This document shows, in pieces, positions 20,089 to 29,161 of a stretch of 64,000 bases of DNA. A model generated the notes under the pieces. It worked only from the letters and a program-made list of their open reading frames with translations, had not been told where the DNA came from and did not search any database. Position 1 is the first letter of the stretch; each line of letters starts with the position of its first letter. The stretch is from Didemnitutus sp047777955. Lineage in GTDB: Bacteria > Verrucomicrobiota > Verrucomicrobiia > Opitutales > Opitutaceae. A program made the translations under genes and the position numbers. The stretch is taken from positions 3,968,001 to 4,032,000 of the forward strand of contig NZ_CP180537.1 of NCBI RefSeq assembly GCF_047777955.1, in the 5' to 3' direction.

Positions 20089-21306
20089 TCAGGCGCCGGC
20101 CGGGCGCGGCGGCGGGAAGGGCCGCGGCACGAGCTTCGCGCCGGCGGCCTGGGCGCCCAGCGCGACGAGTTCCTCGACCACGGTCGTGGGATCCTCGTCG
20201 TAGCGCAGGGCGAGGAAACGCTCGCGCAGGCCGCGGTAGGTCGCCGGTTTCTCCAGCCACTCGGCGATGATGTCGGCGAAATCGTCGGCGTTGCGGATCA
20301 GCTCCGCGCCCTGGCCGTTGCGGAAGAATTTCACCGTGAGTTCCTCCTGCGGCATGATGCCGCCGATGGCGTTGAAGATGATCGGGCACTCGAAGTGCAG
20401 CGCCTTGGCGCAGGTGGTGGTGCCGCCGCGCGTGACGATGGCATCGCTGACCTGGAGCAGGAGGTGGACCTCCTCGGAGAAGCCGTCGACGAAGACCTCG
20501 AGTTCCGGGTGCTCGTTGCGCCAGTGGACGACCTCGTTGTAGGCCTCGCGGTTCCGGCCGCAGATGACGATCGCCTGCACGCGGTCGCCATGGGGGAGCA
20601 GCTTGGGCAGCAGGCTAAGGTGGTTGTTGGCGCCGTTGCCGCCGGTGGCGAGGAAGACGGTGAAGCGGTCGGGCCGGAGCTCGAGCGTGTCGACGAGGTA
20701 GTCGCGCTTGGCGCTGGCGGTCTTCAGCACCTCGAGGTGGGCGCGCGGGCGCATCAGGTGGCCGCGCACGCGGGTGCGCGCGACGGGCATGCCGAGCTTG
20801 ACGGCGTAGTCGCGCGCCGTGGGCGTGCGCGAGATGTAGAGGTCGGCGGTGGGCTCGACCCAGTTGACGCTGTAGCCGAAGCCGCCGGAGAACTCGCCGC
20901 AGTAGGTGGCGCAGCGGACGTGGTCCGCGCCGAGGAGCTTGCGCGCGAGCTGGAAGTAGCCGCGGTTGAGGCAGTCGTGGACGCTGAAGATCAGGTGCGG
21001 GCGGTAGTCGAGCAGGACCTTCTCGTAGTAGCGCCGGCCCCACGAGACCGAGCGGCGGTTGACGAGGCTGAGGAGCTCGACGAAGAGGAAGAACGCCTTG
21101 TGGATCCACGGGGATTTTTTCTGGATCCAGTTGTAGAACTCGACGCCCCAGCGGAAGAACGTCGAGGACTTCTCGAGCATCTGCTCGATGCGCACGTCGA
21201 CGTCGTGGCGGTAGAGTTCGAAGCACCACTCGGCGAAGGCCTGGGCCCGGGCGTCGTGCCCGGCGCCGGTCGAGGAGGTGAGGATGAGGATGCGGACGCG
21301 CGCCAT
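20089..21306 (-). CDS. GT28-type glycosyltransferase, MGDG synthase/UgtP-like
   Basis: 405 residues, no frame break. The N-terminus LILTSSTGAGHDARAQAF is the acceptor-side glycine loop of monogalactosyldiacylglycerol synthases and UgtP, which glycosylate diacylglycerol. The C-terminal half has VFLATGGNGANNHLSLL, GFSEEVHLLLQVSDAIVTRG and TTCAKALHFECPIIF, the donor-binding region of GT28. ATG 21306 lies one base after the SDR stop codon, so the two are tightly coupled. In an operon with fatty-acid-type enzymes this is the best sign that the product is a glycolipid. Whether it acts on diacylglycerol or on another lipid, such as a long-chain base, is open. Confidence 0.82.
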   Translation of the reverse strand: MARVRILILTSSTGAGHDARAQAFAEWCFELYRHDVDVRIEQMLEKSSTFFRWGVEFYNWIQKKSPWIHKAFFLFVELLSLVNRRSVSWGRRYYEKVLLDYRPHLIFSVHDCLNRGYFQLARKLLGADHVRCATYCGEFSGGFGYSVNWVEPTADLYISRTPTARDYAVKLGMPVARTRVRGHLMRPRAHLEVLKTASAKRDYLVDTLELRPDRFTVFLATGGNGANNHLSLLPKLLPHGDRVQAIVICGRNREAYNEVVHWRNEHPELEVFVDGFSEEVHLLLQVSDAIVTRGGTTTCAKALHFECPIIFNAIGGIMPQEELTVKFFRNGQGAELIRNADDFADIIAEWLEKPATYRGLRERFLALRYDEDPTTVVEELVALGAQAAGAKLVPRPFPPPRPAGA

Positions 21307-21307
21307 G

Positions 21308-22126
21308 TCAGAGATCGAAATACTTTGCGATGAGGCGGCGGCGCAGCCCGAGCGAGCCGAAACGGGCGAGGAACGGGCCCACCACCGCCTGGAAAAAGCG
21401 CCCCGTGCGCACCGTGCCGCTGCGGCCGCGCGCGAGGGCGCGCCGGAGCGCCTCGGCCGCGTGCGCGGGCGCCGGGCCGTGCTCCATCAGGCGGTGAAAC
21501 GCCGCCCAGACGCGCTCCTGCGCGGCGTCGGGCAGCCGCTCCGGCCGCGTCACGGCGCCCTCGAAGTCGGTGCGGTAGTCGCCGGGCCGGAAATCGATCA
21601 CGATCACGCCCGTGCCCTCGGTCTCGAACATCAGGCTCTCGTTCAGCGCGCTGAGGCCGGACTTCACGACGTTGTAGGCCGCCTGGTAAGGCAGGGGAAA
21701 CTCGGCCGCGAGCGACGAGATGTTCACGAGCGCGCCGCGCCGCCGCGCCAGCAGGCCGCGGAGCGCGGCGTGCGAGAGGCGCGCGGTATGGAGGAGCATG
21801 ATCTCCATCTGGCGCTGCCAGAGCGAGAAATCGGTCGCGGCGAAACCGCCGAAGGCGCCGAAGCCCGCGTTGTTGACCACGAGATCGAAGCCGCCGGCTT
21901 CCCGCTCCGCGGCGAGGAAGACCCGCTCCGCGGCCGCGCCGTCGCCGAGCTCGAGGGCGACGGCGTGGAAGCGCGCGCGCGGCGCGAGGCGCGCGGTATC
22001 GCGCGCGGTGCCCCAGACCTCGACGCCCTCGCGCAGCAGCATCTCGGCGAACGCGCGGCCGAGGCCGGTGCTGGCGCCGGTGACGAAGGCCGTGCGGTAG
22101 CGCGACGAAAGCGGGGCGGCGCTCAT
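21308..22126 (-). CDS. Short-chain dehydrogenase/reductase (SDR)
   Basis: 272 residues, classical SDR. The cofactor motif TGASTGLGRAF is near residue 16, NNAGFG marks strand 4, and the catalytic set is Ser in NISSLAA with Tyr and Lys in YNVVK. The C-terminal extension (FLARFGSLGLRRRLIAKYFD) looks amphipathic and might touch the membrane. I chose ATG 22126 because it precedes YRTAFVTGAS at the usual distance. It is 8 bases after the ketosynthase stop and one base before the GT28 start. It could be the ketoreductase of a chain-extension cycle, or could reduce the 3-keto group made by the alpha-oxoamine synthase as in sphingoid base synthesis; both are inferences. Confidence 0.85.
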   Translation of the reverse strand: MSAAPLSSRYRTAFVTGASTGLGRAFAEMLLREGVEVWGTARDTARLAPRARFHAVALELGDGAAAERVFLAAEREAGGFDLVVNNAGFGAFGGFAATDFSLWQRQMEIMLLHTARLSHAALRGLLARRRGALVNISSLAAEFPLPYQAAYNVVKSGLSALNESLMFETEGTGVIVIDFRPGDYRTDFEGAVTRPERLPDAAQERVWAAFHRLMEHGPAPAHAAEALRRALARGRSGTVRTGRFFQAVVGPFLARFGSLGLRRRLIAKYFDL

Positions 22127-22134
22127 GCGACGGC

Positions 22135-23397
22135 TCAGACGCGCTTGAGCACCAGCGCGACGTTGGCGCCGCCGAAGCCGCTGCTGTTGCTGAGCACGAC
22201 GTTCGGGCGGTTCGGGAGCGTCGACCGGATGATGTTCAGCCCCTCGCACGCGGGGTCGAGGTTCGTGATGTGGGCGGAGCCGGGCATGAAGCCCTCGCGG
22301 ATCGCCACGGCGCAGAACGCCGCCTCCATCGCGCCGGCGAGCGACAGGCCGTGGCCGGTCAGCGCCTTCGTGCTGCTGATGGCGGGGCGTGTCGGCGAGT
22401 TGCTGCCGAAGATCGCCTTGAGCGCGCGCGCCTCGGAGAGGTCGCCGATCGGGGTCGAGGTGGCGTGGGCGTTCACGTAGTCGACCTGGTCGGGCGTGAT
22501 GTCCGCGGACCGGAAGGCGTTCTCGATCGCGACGCGCAGGCCCGTGCCCTCGGGGTGGGAGATGGCGACGTTGTGGCCGTCGGACGCCTGGCCCCAGCCG
22601 GCGACTTCGCAATAGACCTTCGCGCCGCGGCGTTCGACCTCCTCCTCGCTCTCGAGCACGACCACGGTCGCGCCGCCGGTGCCGACGAAGCCGTCGCGCG
22701 CCGCGTCGAAGGGGCGCGAGGCCTGGGCCGGGTCGGTCTGCACGGAGAGCGCGCGCATGCCGGCGAAGGGCAGGATGCTCTCGACGTTGCCGTCCTCGGC
22801 GCCGACGATGAACATGCGCTTCTGCCGGCCGAGCGCGATCTCGTCGAAGGCGAAGCCGAGCGCGTGCGCCGACGAGGCGCAGGCGGACGAGAACCCGGTG
22901 GACGCGCCCTTGATCTTGAAATGCGAGACGAGGTTGAAGTTCACCGTGCCGGAGATCGACGCGACGATGCCGAGCGGCTGGCAGCGCATGACGCCGAACT
23001 TCCGCAGCCGCTCCAAGTAATAGCCCAGCAGGAATGGCGAGCCGCCGGACGCGGCGTAGAGTCCGGTGTCGTTGTTCGAGTAATCGGCCTCGGTGAGCTT
23101 GGCGTCCTCCAGCGCCTGCAGCATCGCGCAGTAGGCGTAGACGCCATGCGGGGCCATGCCGCGGAGGAGTTCGCGGCGGATGCTGTAGCGCGCGGGGAAG
23201 ACCCAGTCCTCCGCGTCGGTCGAGTCGGTCTGGAAGTCCTTGATCGGCGCCGCGACCTTCACCGGGATGTCCGGCTTCTGGAACGGCGGGTAGAGCACCA
23301 TGCCGTGGCGCAACTCGCGCAGGCTCTCCGTGACGGTGGCGAGATCGTTGCCGATGCTCGTGATGAAACCGACGCCGGTGATGAAGACTTTGCGCAT
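22135..23397 (-). CDS. Beta-ketoacyl-ACP synthase, FabF-like
   Basis: 420 residues, thiolase-fold condensing enzyme that extends an acyl chain with malonyl-ACP. The catalytic triad is visible: Cys173 in FSSACASSAHALG, His311 in VNAHATSTPIGD and His349 in STKALTGHGLSLAG. The C-terminal NSSGFGGANVALVLK is typical of FabF. ATG 23397 was chosen because MRKVFITGVGFITSIG is the usual family start; an upstream frame extension is not conserved. There is no Shine-Dalgarno site. It stands without malonyl transferase or fabG beside it, so this is an accessory ketosynthase of a specialised lipid locus, not the main fatty acid cluster. Confidence 0.9.
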   Translation of the reverse strand: MRKVFITGVGFITSIGNDLATVTESLRELRHGMVLYPPFQKPDIPVKVAAPIKDFQTDSTDAEDWVFPARYSIRRELLRGMAPHGVYAYCAMLQALEDAKLTEADYSNNDTGLYAASGGSPFLLGYYLERLRKFGVMRCQPLGIVASISGTVNFNLVSHFKIKGASTGFSSACASSAHALGFAFDEIALGRQKRMFIVGAEDGNVESILPFAGMRALSVQTDPAQASRPFDAARDGFVGTGGATVVVLESEEEVERRGAKVYCEVAGWGQASDGHNVAISHPEGTGLRVAIENAFRSADITPDQVDYVNAHATSTPIGDLSEARALKAIFGSNSPTRPAISSTKALTGHGLSLAGAMEAAFCAVAIREGFMPGSAHITNLDPACEGLNIIRSTLPNRPNVVLSNSSGFGGANVALVLKRV

Positions 23398-23512
23398 GAG
23401 GAGGTCAGGGATGCCGCGGCGCGGAGGCGCGCAACAGAATCCGAGCACTCAAAGACGTTTCGCGGGGCCGGTCAACAGGCCCGTGCAGCAGGAACCGGCG
23501 GGCCGAACGCAC

Positions 23513-24466
23513 TCAGGCGTTGACCGCGGTGGCTTCGCCGCCGTTGGCGTCGATCGGCTTGCCGACCGCCTCGACCGGAGCCGCGACCGCGGCGGGCTGG
23601 GCGGTTTCCTCGGCGAAGGCGAAGGTGAGCGTGATTTCCTCGGCGATGGCGGCCTTCTCCTGGCCCACGCGGATCTGGCCCTCGAACGTGGCCAGCGGGA
23701 GCTTCAGGCGCTTCGGCTTGATGGAGAGGGTGAGGACGTCGCCCGGACGGCAGACGCGGTGGCAGCGCACGCCTTCGCAGGAGGTGAAGAAGATCATCTT
23801 CGGGTCGACCGTCTTGCCGGCCTCGCCGATCTGGGCCTCGAGGAGGAACAGCACGCCCAGCTGGCCCAGCGCCTCGAGCATGATGGAGGCGGGCAGCACG
23901 GGGTTGTCCTTGAAGTGCCCCTGGAGGAAAAACTCCTGGCCGCTGATCTTGTATTTGGCGTTGGCGCCGTGCGCGCTGACCGAGGCCTCGCTCAGGAACA
24001 GGAACGGCGGCTGGATCGGCATGACCGAGGCGATCTGCTCGATCGGGAGAAACTTCGTCGGCTTCGGAAGCGGCAGGCCGCGGACCTTGCACTCGATGAA
24101 GGTCTTGACGTCGCCGACGGTGCGGAGGTGGCGAAGCTCCTCGTTGTTGATCGACATCTGGAGCACATCTTCCACGAGGATGACGATTTCCATCATCGTC
24201 AGCGAATCGATGCCCAGGTCCTCGATGATGCGCAGGTCGTCGTCGGCGTCCTTGAGCTTGGCGCGCAGGTCGGGTTCGACGAAGCGCTCGATGATGCCGA
24301 GGACGATGGCGGGCAGGTGCTCGGTATTGCCGGTCTTGCGGAACTGGGCCGCCGCCTCGTAAGTCGCCGCGGAGCAACGCTTCAAGGCCTCGCGAAGATT
24401 TGCATCATCCTCGGGAGTAAACGGTTTGAGCTGGAATCCCGTAGGATTGTTAACTGCCTGTGCCAT
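23513..24466 (-). CDS. Acyl carrier protein fused to FabZ/FabA-type hotdog dehydratase
   Basis: 317 residues in two domains. Residues about 45-128 are an acyl carrier protein with the phosphopantetheine serine in GIDSLTMMEIVI (Ser88). Residues about 140-285 are a hotdog dehydratase: GHFKDNPVLPASIMLEALGQ has His184 and Glu198, spaced 14 residues as the FabZ catalytic pair. The last 30 residues are a low-complexity Ala/Pro tail. FabZ and ACP are normally separate proteins of about 150 and 80 residues, so this is a fusion that holds substrate and enzyme together. It is the first gene of the minus-strand operon, 115 bases before the ketosynthase, and diverges from the GT4 gene at 24626. The hotdog part could also be a thioesterase-like variant. 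Confidence 0.85.
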   Translation of the reverse strand: MAQAVNNPTGFQLKPFTPEDDANLREALKRCSAATYEAAAQFRKTGNTEHLPAIVLGIIERFVEPDLRAKLKDADDDLRIIEDLGIDSLTMMEIVILVEDVLQMSINNEELRHLRTVGDVKTFIECKVRGLPLPKPTKFLPIEQIASVMPIQPPFLFLSEASVSAHGANAKYKISGQEFFLQGHFKDNPVLPASIMLEALGQLGVLFLLEAQIGEAGKTVDPKMIFFTSCEGVRCHRVCRPGDVLTLSIKPKRLKLPLATFEGQIRVGQEKAAIAEEITLTFAFAEETAQPAAVAAPVEAVGKPIDANGGEATAVNA

Positions 24467-24625
24467 TTGGGGAGAATTAGGTGAAGGTGGCTAAGACTGT
24501 AAACCCTAAAAACCTTCGGCGCCGGGGCCAAAGGACCACCCCTCATGACAGCCAAGGCACGTAAAGCCTCCATTAATATTTCGCTGGCAGCGCGGCGTCC
24601 CGTCAGCCTAAAGGGAATCCTTCTC

Positions 24626-25782
24626 ATGCCCGACTCCGCCCAGCCGCGCCTCGTGACGGTCACACACGAGTTTTTCCCCCACCGCGGCGGCATCGCGGTC
24701 TATACCGCCGAAATGGCGGCGGCAGCCAGCCGCCTGGGCTACGGCGTCGAGGTCTGGGCGCCGCGCCTGTCGGCGCGCGTCGCGGAGCCCGCTTGGCCGT
24801 TCCAAGTCAACCGGTTGAACATCGACGGCTCGCACAGCCTGCTCAACCAATGGCGCATGGCGCGCTACCTCCTCGCCCATCGCGAGCATTGGGAGGACAC
24901 GCTCGTCTACGTGCCGGAGCCGGGGCCGCTGCTGTCGATGCTGTTCCTGCAGTTCTTCGACATCCTCCCGCCGGGCAAGCTCTTCATCACCCTGCACGGT
25001 TCGGAGATCCTCAAGCTCGCCCTGCGGCCGCTCATGCGCGCCAGCGCCCGCCGGCTCTTCCAGCGCGCCGATCGCATCAGCGTCGTCAGCCGTTACGCCG
25101 AGCGCCTCCTCGTCGACCTGTTTCCCAGCACCGCGCCCAAGGTCGTGCTCACCCCCGGCGCGCTGCGCGCCGACTTCGCCCGTGCCCGGCTCCCCGGCCC
25201 CCGCGCGCCCGGCGAACGCATCGTCATCCTCACCGTCGCGCGCATCCACCCGCGCAAGGGCCAGCTGCGGGTCCTCCAGGCCCTCAAGGCCCTGCCCTCC
25301 CGCTCCGCGCCCGGCTCGAATACTGGATCGTCGGCGGCCACGGGAAAGAGAACTACGAACCCGCCCTCCGCGCCGCCGCCGCCGACGCGGGCTTCCCGGT
25401 GAAATTCCTCGGCGACGTCCCCGACGAGCAGCTCGGGCCGATCTACGAGCGCGCGGACATCTTCGCGATGACGAGCATGCCGCACAAACTCAGCGTCGAG
25501 GGCTTCGGCCTCGTCTACCTCGAGGCCGGCGCGCACGCCCTCCCCGTCGTCGCCCACGCCATCGGCGGCGTGCCCGAGGCGGTGATCGACGGCGAGACCG
25601 GCCTCCTCGTCCCGCCCGACGACTCCGCCGCCCTCACCGCGGCGTTCGCCAAGCTCATCGGCGATCCCGCGCTCTGCCGCCGCCTCGGCGCCGCCGGCCA
25701 AGCGCGCGCCCTCAGCCACACTTGGGACGCCGCCGCCCTCACCCTGTTCGGACCACCCGCCGCGCCCGCTGACTCCCCATGA
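24626..25782 (+). CDS. GT4-family glycosyltransferase, PimB/phosphatidylinositol mannosyltransferase-like (frame broken)
   Basis: About 385 residues when corrected. VTHEFFPHRGGIAVYTAEMA is the acceptor loop of GT4 lipid-linked mannosyltransferases; LHGSEI, TVARIHPRKGQ and, after the break, SVEGFGLVYLEAGAHALPVV complete the fold. The frame is lost at 25299-25301, where CCC should be CCCC: this restores PLRARLEYWIVGGHGK. ATG 24626 was chosen because it follows AAGGGA by about nine bases and precedes the conserved start; an upstream ATG at 24545 adds unconserved residues. It diverges from the carrier-dehydratase operon and overlaps the thioesterase start (ATGA). Likely a sugar transferase of the same glycolipid pathway. 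Confidence 0.82.
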
Positions 25783-26195
25783 TCGTCTCCCGTTCCCAAG
25801 TTCACGTCCGCTATGCCGAAACCGACATGATGGGCGTCGTCTATCACGGCAACTACCTCGCCTGGTTCGAGGTCGGCCGCACCCAGCTGCTCAAGGAACA
25901 GGGCATCGTCTACCGCGACCTCGAGGCGCAGGGCTACCTGCTTCCGGTGATCGAGGTGGGCGCGAAATACCTCCGCCCCGCGCTCTACGACGACGAGATC
26001 ACCGTCGTCACCACGCTGGCCGAGCGCCCGCTGCTCCGCATCCGCCTCGACTACGAGGTGAAGCGCGGCGACGAGCTGCTCGTCACCGGATTCACCGTCC
26101 ACAGCTTCATCAACCGCCAGGGCGAGCCGGTCCGCCCGCCCGCCGTCTTCGCCGCGCGTATGCGCGAGCTCTTCGCCGGCAAGCCCGCCGGCTAG
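25779..26195 (+). CDS. Acyl-CoA thioesterase, YbgC/4HBT hotdog family
   Basis: 138 residues, a single hotdog domain. The signature YAETDMMGVVYHGNYLAWFE contains the catalytic Asp16 of the 4-hydroxybenzoyl-CoA thioesterase family. YbgC-type enzymes hydrolyse acyl-CoA or acyl-ACP thioesters. ATG overlaps the stop of the GT4 gene (ATGA), so it belongs to that plus-strand pair and could release an acyl chain in the adjacent lipid pathway; the E. coli homologue sits in the tol-pal cluster, which is not present here. Its stop codon overlaps the convergent queG stop on a shared CTAG. Confidence 0.88.
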   Translation: MIVSRSQVHVRYAETDMMGVVYHGNYLAWFEVGRTQLLKEQGIVYRDLEAQGYLLPVIEVGAKYLRPALYDDEITVVTTLAERPLLRIRLDYEVKRGDELLVTGFTVHSFINRQGEPVRPPAVFAARMRELFAGKPAG

Positions 26196-27378
26196 AGCTC
26201 CGCCGCCGCGTATTCCGCGAGCACCGCGGCATCCGTCTCCGCCGCGCGCGCCGCCGCGAGCAACTCCTCCGCGCGCGCGCCGGCGAGCTTCCGCACCGCC
26301 CACACCGCGTGCGCCCGCACCAGCGGCCGCTCGTGCGCGGCCAGGGCCACGAGCGCCGGCACGAGCGCCGCATCGCCCGAGTTGCCGGCCACGATGCAGG
26401 CGTTGCGCAGCAGGCCGGACAGCTTGAGCCGCTTCACCGCCGTGCGCCGGAACACCGCCGCGAATCGCTCCGGCGTCATCGCCAGCAAGTCGGGCAGCGT
26501 CAGCCCGGCCAGCTCCCCGCGCGCGACGAGCAGCACCTGGCGCCCCGCCTGCGCGAACCGGTTCCACGGGCACACCTCGAGGCACACGTCGCAGCCGTAG
26601 ACGTGCGCGCCGATGCCGGCGCGTAGCTCGCGCGGGATCACGCCCTTGTTCTCGATCGCCTGATAGGAAATGCAGCGCCGCGCGTCCACCACGCCCGGCG
26701 CGGGGAGCGCCGCCGTCGGGCACGCCGTCAGGCAGCGCGTGCACTTGCCGCACAGCAGCCCCGCCGGCTCGTCGCCACCGGCGCGCGCCCGCTCCGGCCG
26801 CAGCGGCGCGTCGGGCTCGATCGCCACGCGCGTGGCGATCGCGGCGAGGAAGAGCCAGTTCCCAAAATCGCGCGAGATGAGCATGCCGTTCTTGCCGCGG
26901 AAGCCCACGCCCGCCCGCGCGGCGAAGCCGCGCTCCATCACCGGCCCGGTGTCGGTGTAGTAACGGTAGTCGGCCGGCGCCGCGCCGCCCAGCTCCTCCA
27001 GCACGCGCCCGGCCGCGGCGAGGCCGGGCTTCATCGTGTCGTGGTAATCCTCGTGCAGCGCGTAGCGCGCCCACGCGGGCCGGCCGCCCGCCGCGAGCGC
27101 CGCCTCGACGGCGGGGCCCGGCCAGTAGTTCACGCCCAGCACGATCACGCTGCGCGCCCCTCGACCACGCGCGCGGCGTCGCCGCGCTTGTCCACGGTGC
27201 GCTCCAGCCACGCCATGTCGGCGTGCCGTCCCTCCGCCAGCCACGCGCGCAACGCCGCGCCGCCGCCGGGCGCGGCCGTCGCGAAGCGCACCACGTCGAA
27301 GCCGAGCTCTTGCAGCCGCCGGCGCAGCTCCTCGCGGCGCCCGCCCGCGAGCGGCGCGGACTGCGCGGCGGCGTTCAT
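26192..27378 (-). CDS. queG: Epoxyqueuosine reductase (frame broken)
   Basis: About 395 residues when corrected. It makes the last step of queuosine synthesis, reducing epoxyqueuosine in tRNA with cobalamin and two 4Fe-4S clusters. The ferredoxin part shows CGKCTRCLTACPTAA and CDVCLEVCPW. The cobalamin-binding part has YYTDTGPVMERGFAARAG and GFRGKNGMLISRDFG. The C-terminus holds HEAT-like helices. ATG 27378 begins MNAAAQSAPLAGG; the frame breaks at 27157-27160, where CCCC (GGGG on the coding strand) should be five bases, restoring VVEGARSVIVLGVNYWP. Start overlaps the aroK stop (ATGA). The family assignment is firm. Confidence 0.93.
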
Positions 27379-27917
27379 GCCGGCGGACGCCACTCGCGCG
27401 CTTCCTGGCGGTAGACGCGCAGCACGTGCGCGACGATCTCGCGCAGCGGCCGCGAATCGGTGAGCACCATCGTGCCCGTGCGCCGGTAGATCGCCTCGCG
27501 CGCGGCGTAGAGCGCGCGCAGCTTCTCCTCGCGGTTCTCGCCCGCGAGCAGCGGCCGGTTGTTCGCCCGGCCCGTCCGCTCGAGGATGGTCGCGAGCGAG
27601 GCGTGCAGGCAGATCACCACCCCGCGCGCCTTCAGCAGCGGGAGCATGCCCTCCGGCACCACGAGCCCGCCGCCGCAGGAGACGACGCAGCCCTCGGCCG
27701 GGTGGCCCTGCGCGATGAACGCGCGCTCCAGCGCGCGGAACGCCGGCTCGCCCTGCTCGGCGAAGATCTGCGGGATCGGCCGGCCCTGCGTCCGCTCGAT
27801 CTCGTGGTCGACGTCGAGCAGCGTGTAGCCGAGCGCGCGCGCCGCGTGCCGGCCGACCGTGCTCTTGCCGGTGCCGGCGAAACCCACGAGGTAGAGGTTG
27901 ACGCGGGGCGCTTCCAT
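27375..27917 (-). CDS. aroK: Shikimate kinase
   Basis: 180 residues. Phosphorylates shikimate at the 3-OH with ATP, the fifth step of aromatic amino acid synthesis. Walker A GFAGTGKST is near residue 10, VDHEIER supplies the substrate Asp, SCGGGLV is the shikimate-binding glycine motif and NRPLLAG the lid arginine region. ATG 27917 (MEAPRVNLYLVGFAG) gives the usual family length. It is coupled to queG by an ATGA overlap and diverges from the threonine aldolase gene with a 113-base gap. Confidence 0.93.
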   Translation of the reverse strand: MEAPRVNLYLVGFAGTGKSTVGRHAARALGYTLLDVDHEIERTQGRPIPQIFAEQGEPAFRALERAFIAQGHPAEGCVVSCGGGLVVPEGMLPLLKARGVVICLHASLATILERTGRANNRPLLAGENREEKLRALYAAREAIYRRTGTMVLTDSRPLREIVAHVLRVYRQEAREWRPPA

Positions 27918-28030
27918 CGCGCCGAACGAACACCGCCCGCGCCCGCGGCGCAAGGCCGCGCTGCGTCCCGCGCCGCCGCGCGCCCACTTCGCTCTCGGCA
28001 ACGCGCGGCCTTTCGCCAACCCTCGCGCGC

Positions 28031-29089
28031 ATGTCCGCGTCCGTCCCGCCCGACTACACGTTCGCCTCCGACAACACCGCCGGCCTCGCCCCCGAGGCGC
28101 TCGCCGCCCTCACCGCCGCCAACGCCGGCCCGACGCCCTCCTACGGCAACGACCCGTGGACCGCGCGCGCCAGGCAGCTCATCCGCGACGTGTTCGCGAC
28201 CGACGCCGAGGTCTTCTTCGTCTTCAACGGCACCGCCGCCAACTCGCTCGCCCTCGCGCAATTCTGCCGCAGCTACCATAGCGTCATCTGCCACGAGTTC
28301 TCCCACGTCGACACCGACGAGTGCAGCGCGCCCGAATTTTTCCTCGGCGGCGGCAAGGTGATCGCGGTCCCGGGCCCCGGCTGCAAGCTGCGCCCGGCCG
28401 ACGTCGAGCCGGTCTTCGCGCGCGGCCACGGCGTGCACTACCCCAAGCCCGGCGCGCTCTCGCTCACGCAGGCGACCGAGTGGGGCACGCTCTACACGCC
28501 CGACGAGGTCCGCGCCGTCGCCGACCTCGCCCACGCGCACGGCCTCGCCGTGCACATGGACGGCGCGCGCTTCGCCAACGCCGCCGCCGCGCTCGCCGCG
28601 CGCGGGCACGCGCCGGCGGACTTCACCTGGCGCGCCGGCGTGGACGTCCTCTCCTTCGGCGGCACGAAGAACGGCATGGCCACCACCGAGGCGGTCGTGT
28701 TCTTCCGCGCGGAGCTCGCGCGCGAGTTCGAGTATCGCGTGAAGCAGGGCGCCCAGCTGGCCTCGAAGCAGCGCTTCGCCACCGCGCAGTGGTGCGGCAT
28801 GCTGGCGGACGGCGCGTGGCTGCGCCACGCCGCGCACGCCAACGCGATGGCGCAGCGCCTCGCGTCCGCGCTCCGCGCCGCCGGCGCCCGCCTCTCGGTC
28901 GCGCCCGAGGCCAACGGCGTCTTCGTCGAGCTGACGCCCGCCCAGGCCGACGCACTCGCGGCGCGCGGCTGGCAATTCTACCGCTTCATCGGCGCGACCG
29001 GCTACCGGCTGATGTGCTCGTGGGCGACGGAGGCGGCGACGGTCGACCGCTTCGCGGCGGACTTCGCCGCCGTCGCGAGCCGTCGCTGA
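28031..29089 (+). CDS. ltaE: Low-specificity L-threonine aldolase-like PLP enzyme
   Basis: 352 residues, fold-type I PLP enzyme of the beta-eliminating lyase family that cleaves L-threonine or L-allo-threonine to glycine and acetaldehyde. Motifs: FASDNTAGLAPEAL at the N-terminus, GNDPWTARARQLI, FVFNGTAANSLAL, HMDGARFANAAAAL with the cofactor Asp, and the PLP lysine in SFGGTKNGM (Lys213). Length fits the family. The gene is alone on the plus strand, followed by a terminator that serves the convergent FKBP gene. Some members act on other 3-hydroxy amino acids, so the substrate is a family-based guess. Confidence 0.88.
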   Translation: MSASVPPDYTFASDNTAGLAPEALAALTAANAGPTPSYGNDPWTARARQLIRDVFATDAEVFFVFNGTAANSLALAQFCRSYHSVICHEFSHVDTDECSAPEFFLGGGKVIAVPGPGCKLRPADVEPVFARGHGVHYPKPGALSLTQATEWGTLYTPDEVRAVADLAHAHGLAVHMDGARFANAAAALAARGHAPADFTWRAGVDVLSFGGTKNGMATTEAVVFFRAELAREFEYRVKQGAQLASKQRFATAQWCGMLADGAWLRHAAHANAMAQRLASALRAAGARLSVAPEANGVFVELTPAQADALAARGWQFYRFIGATGYRLMCSWATEAATVDRFAADFAAVASRR

Positions 29090-29099
29090 AACGAAGCGC

Positions 29100-29133
29100 G
29101 GAAAACAAAACGCGCTCCCGGTCGGGAGCGCGT
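29100..29133 (-). terminator. Rho-independent terminator of the FKBP gene
   Basis: A perfect 10-bp inverted repeat (29110-29119 with 29124-29133, arm ACGCGCTCCC) with a 4-base loop. On the minus strand it is followed by TTTTGTTTTC, so it ends transcription of the FKBP gene. No T-run follows on the plus strand. Confidence 0.88.
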
Positions 29134-29161
29134 CGTGGTCGGAAAATTTCCGCCGGGCGGA

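Noticed and set aside
24475..24503. TTTACA and CTAATT on the minus strand, 17 bases apart, before the carrier-dehydratase gene
   Set aside because: The minus-10 half matches poorly and the start would fall on the ATG. The divergent gap 24467-24625 surely holds promoters but I cannot place them.
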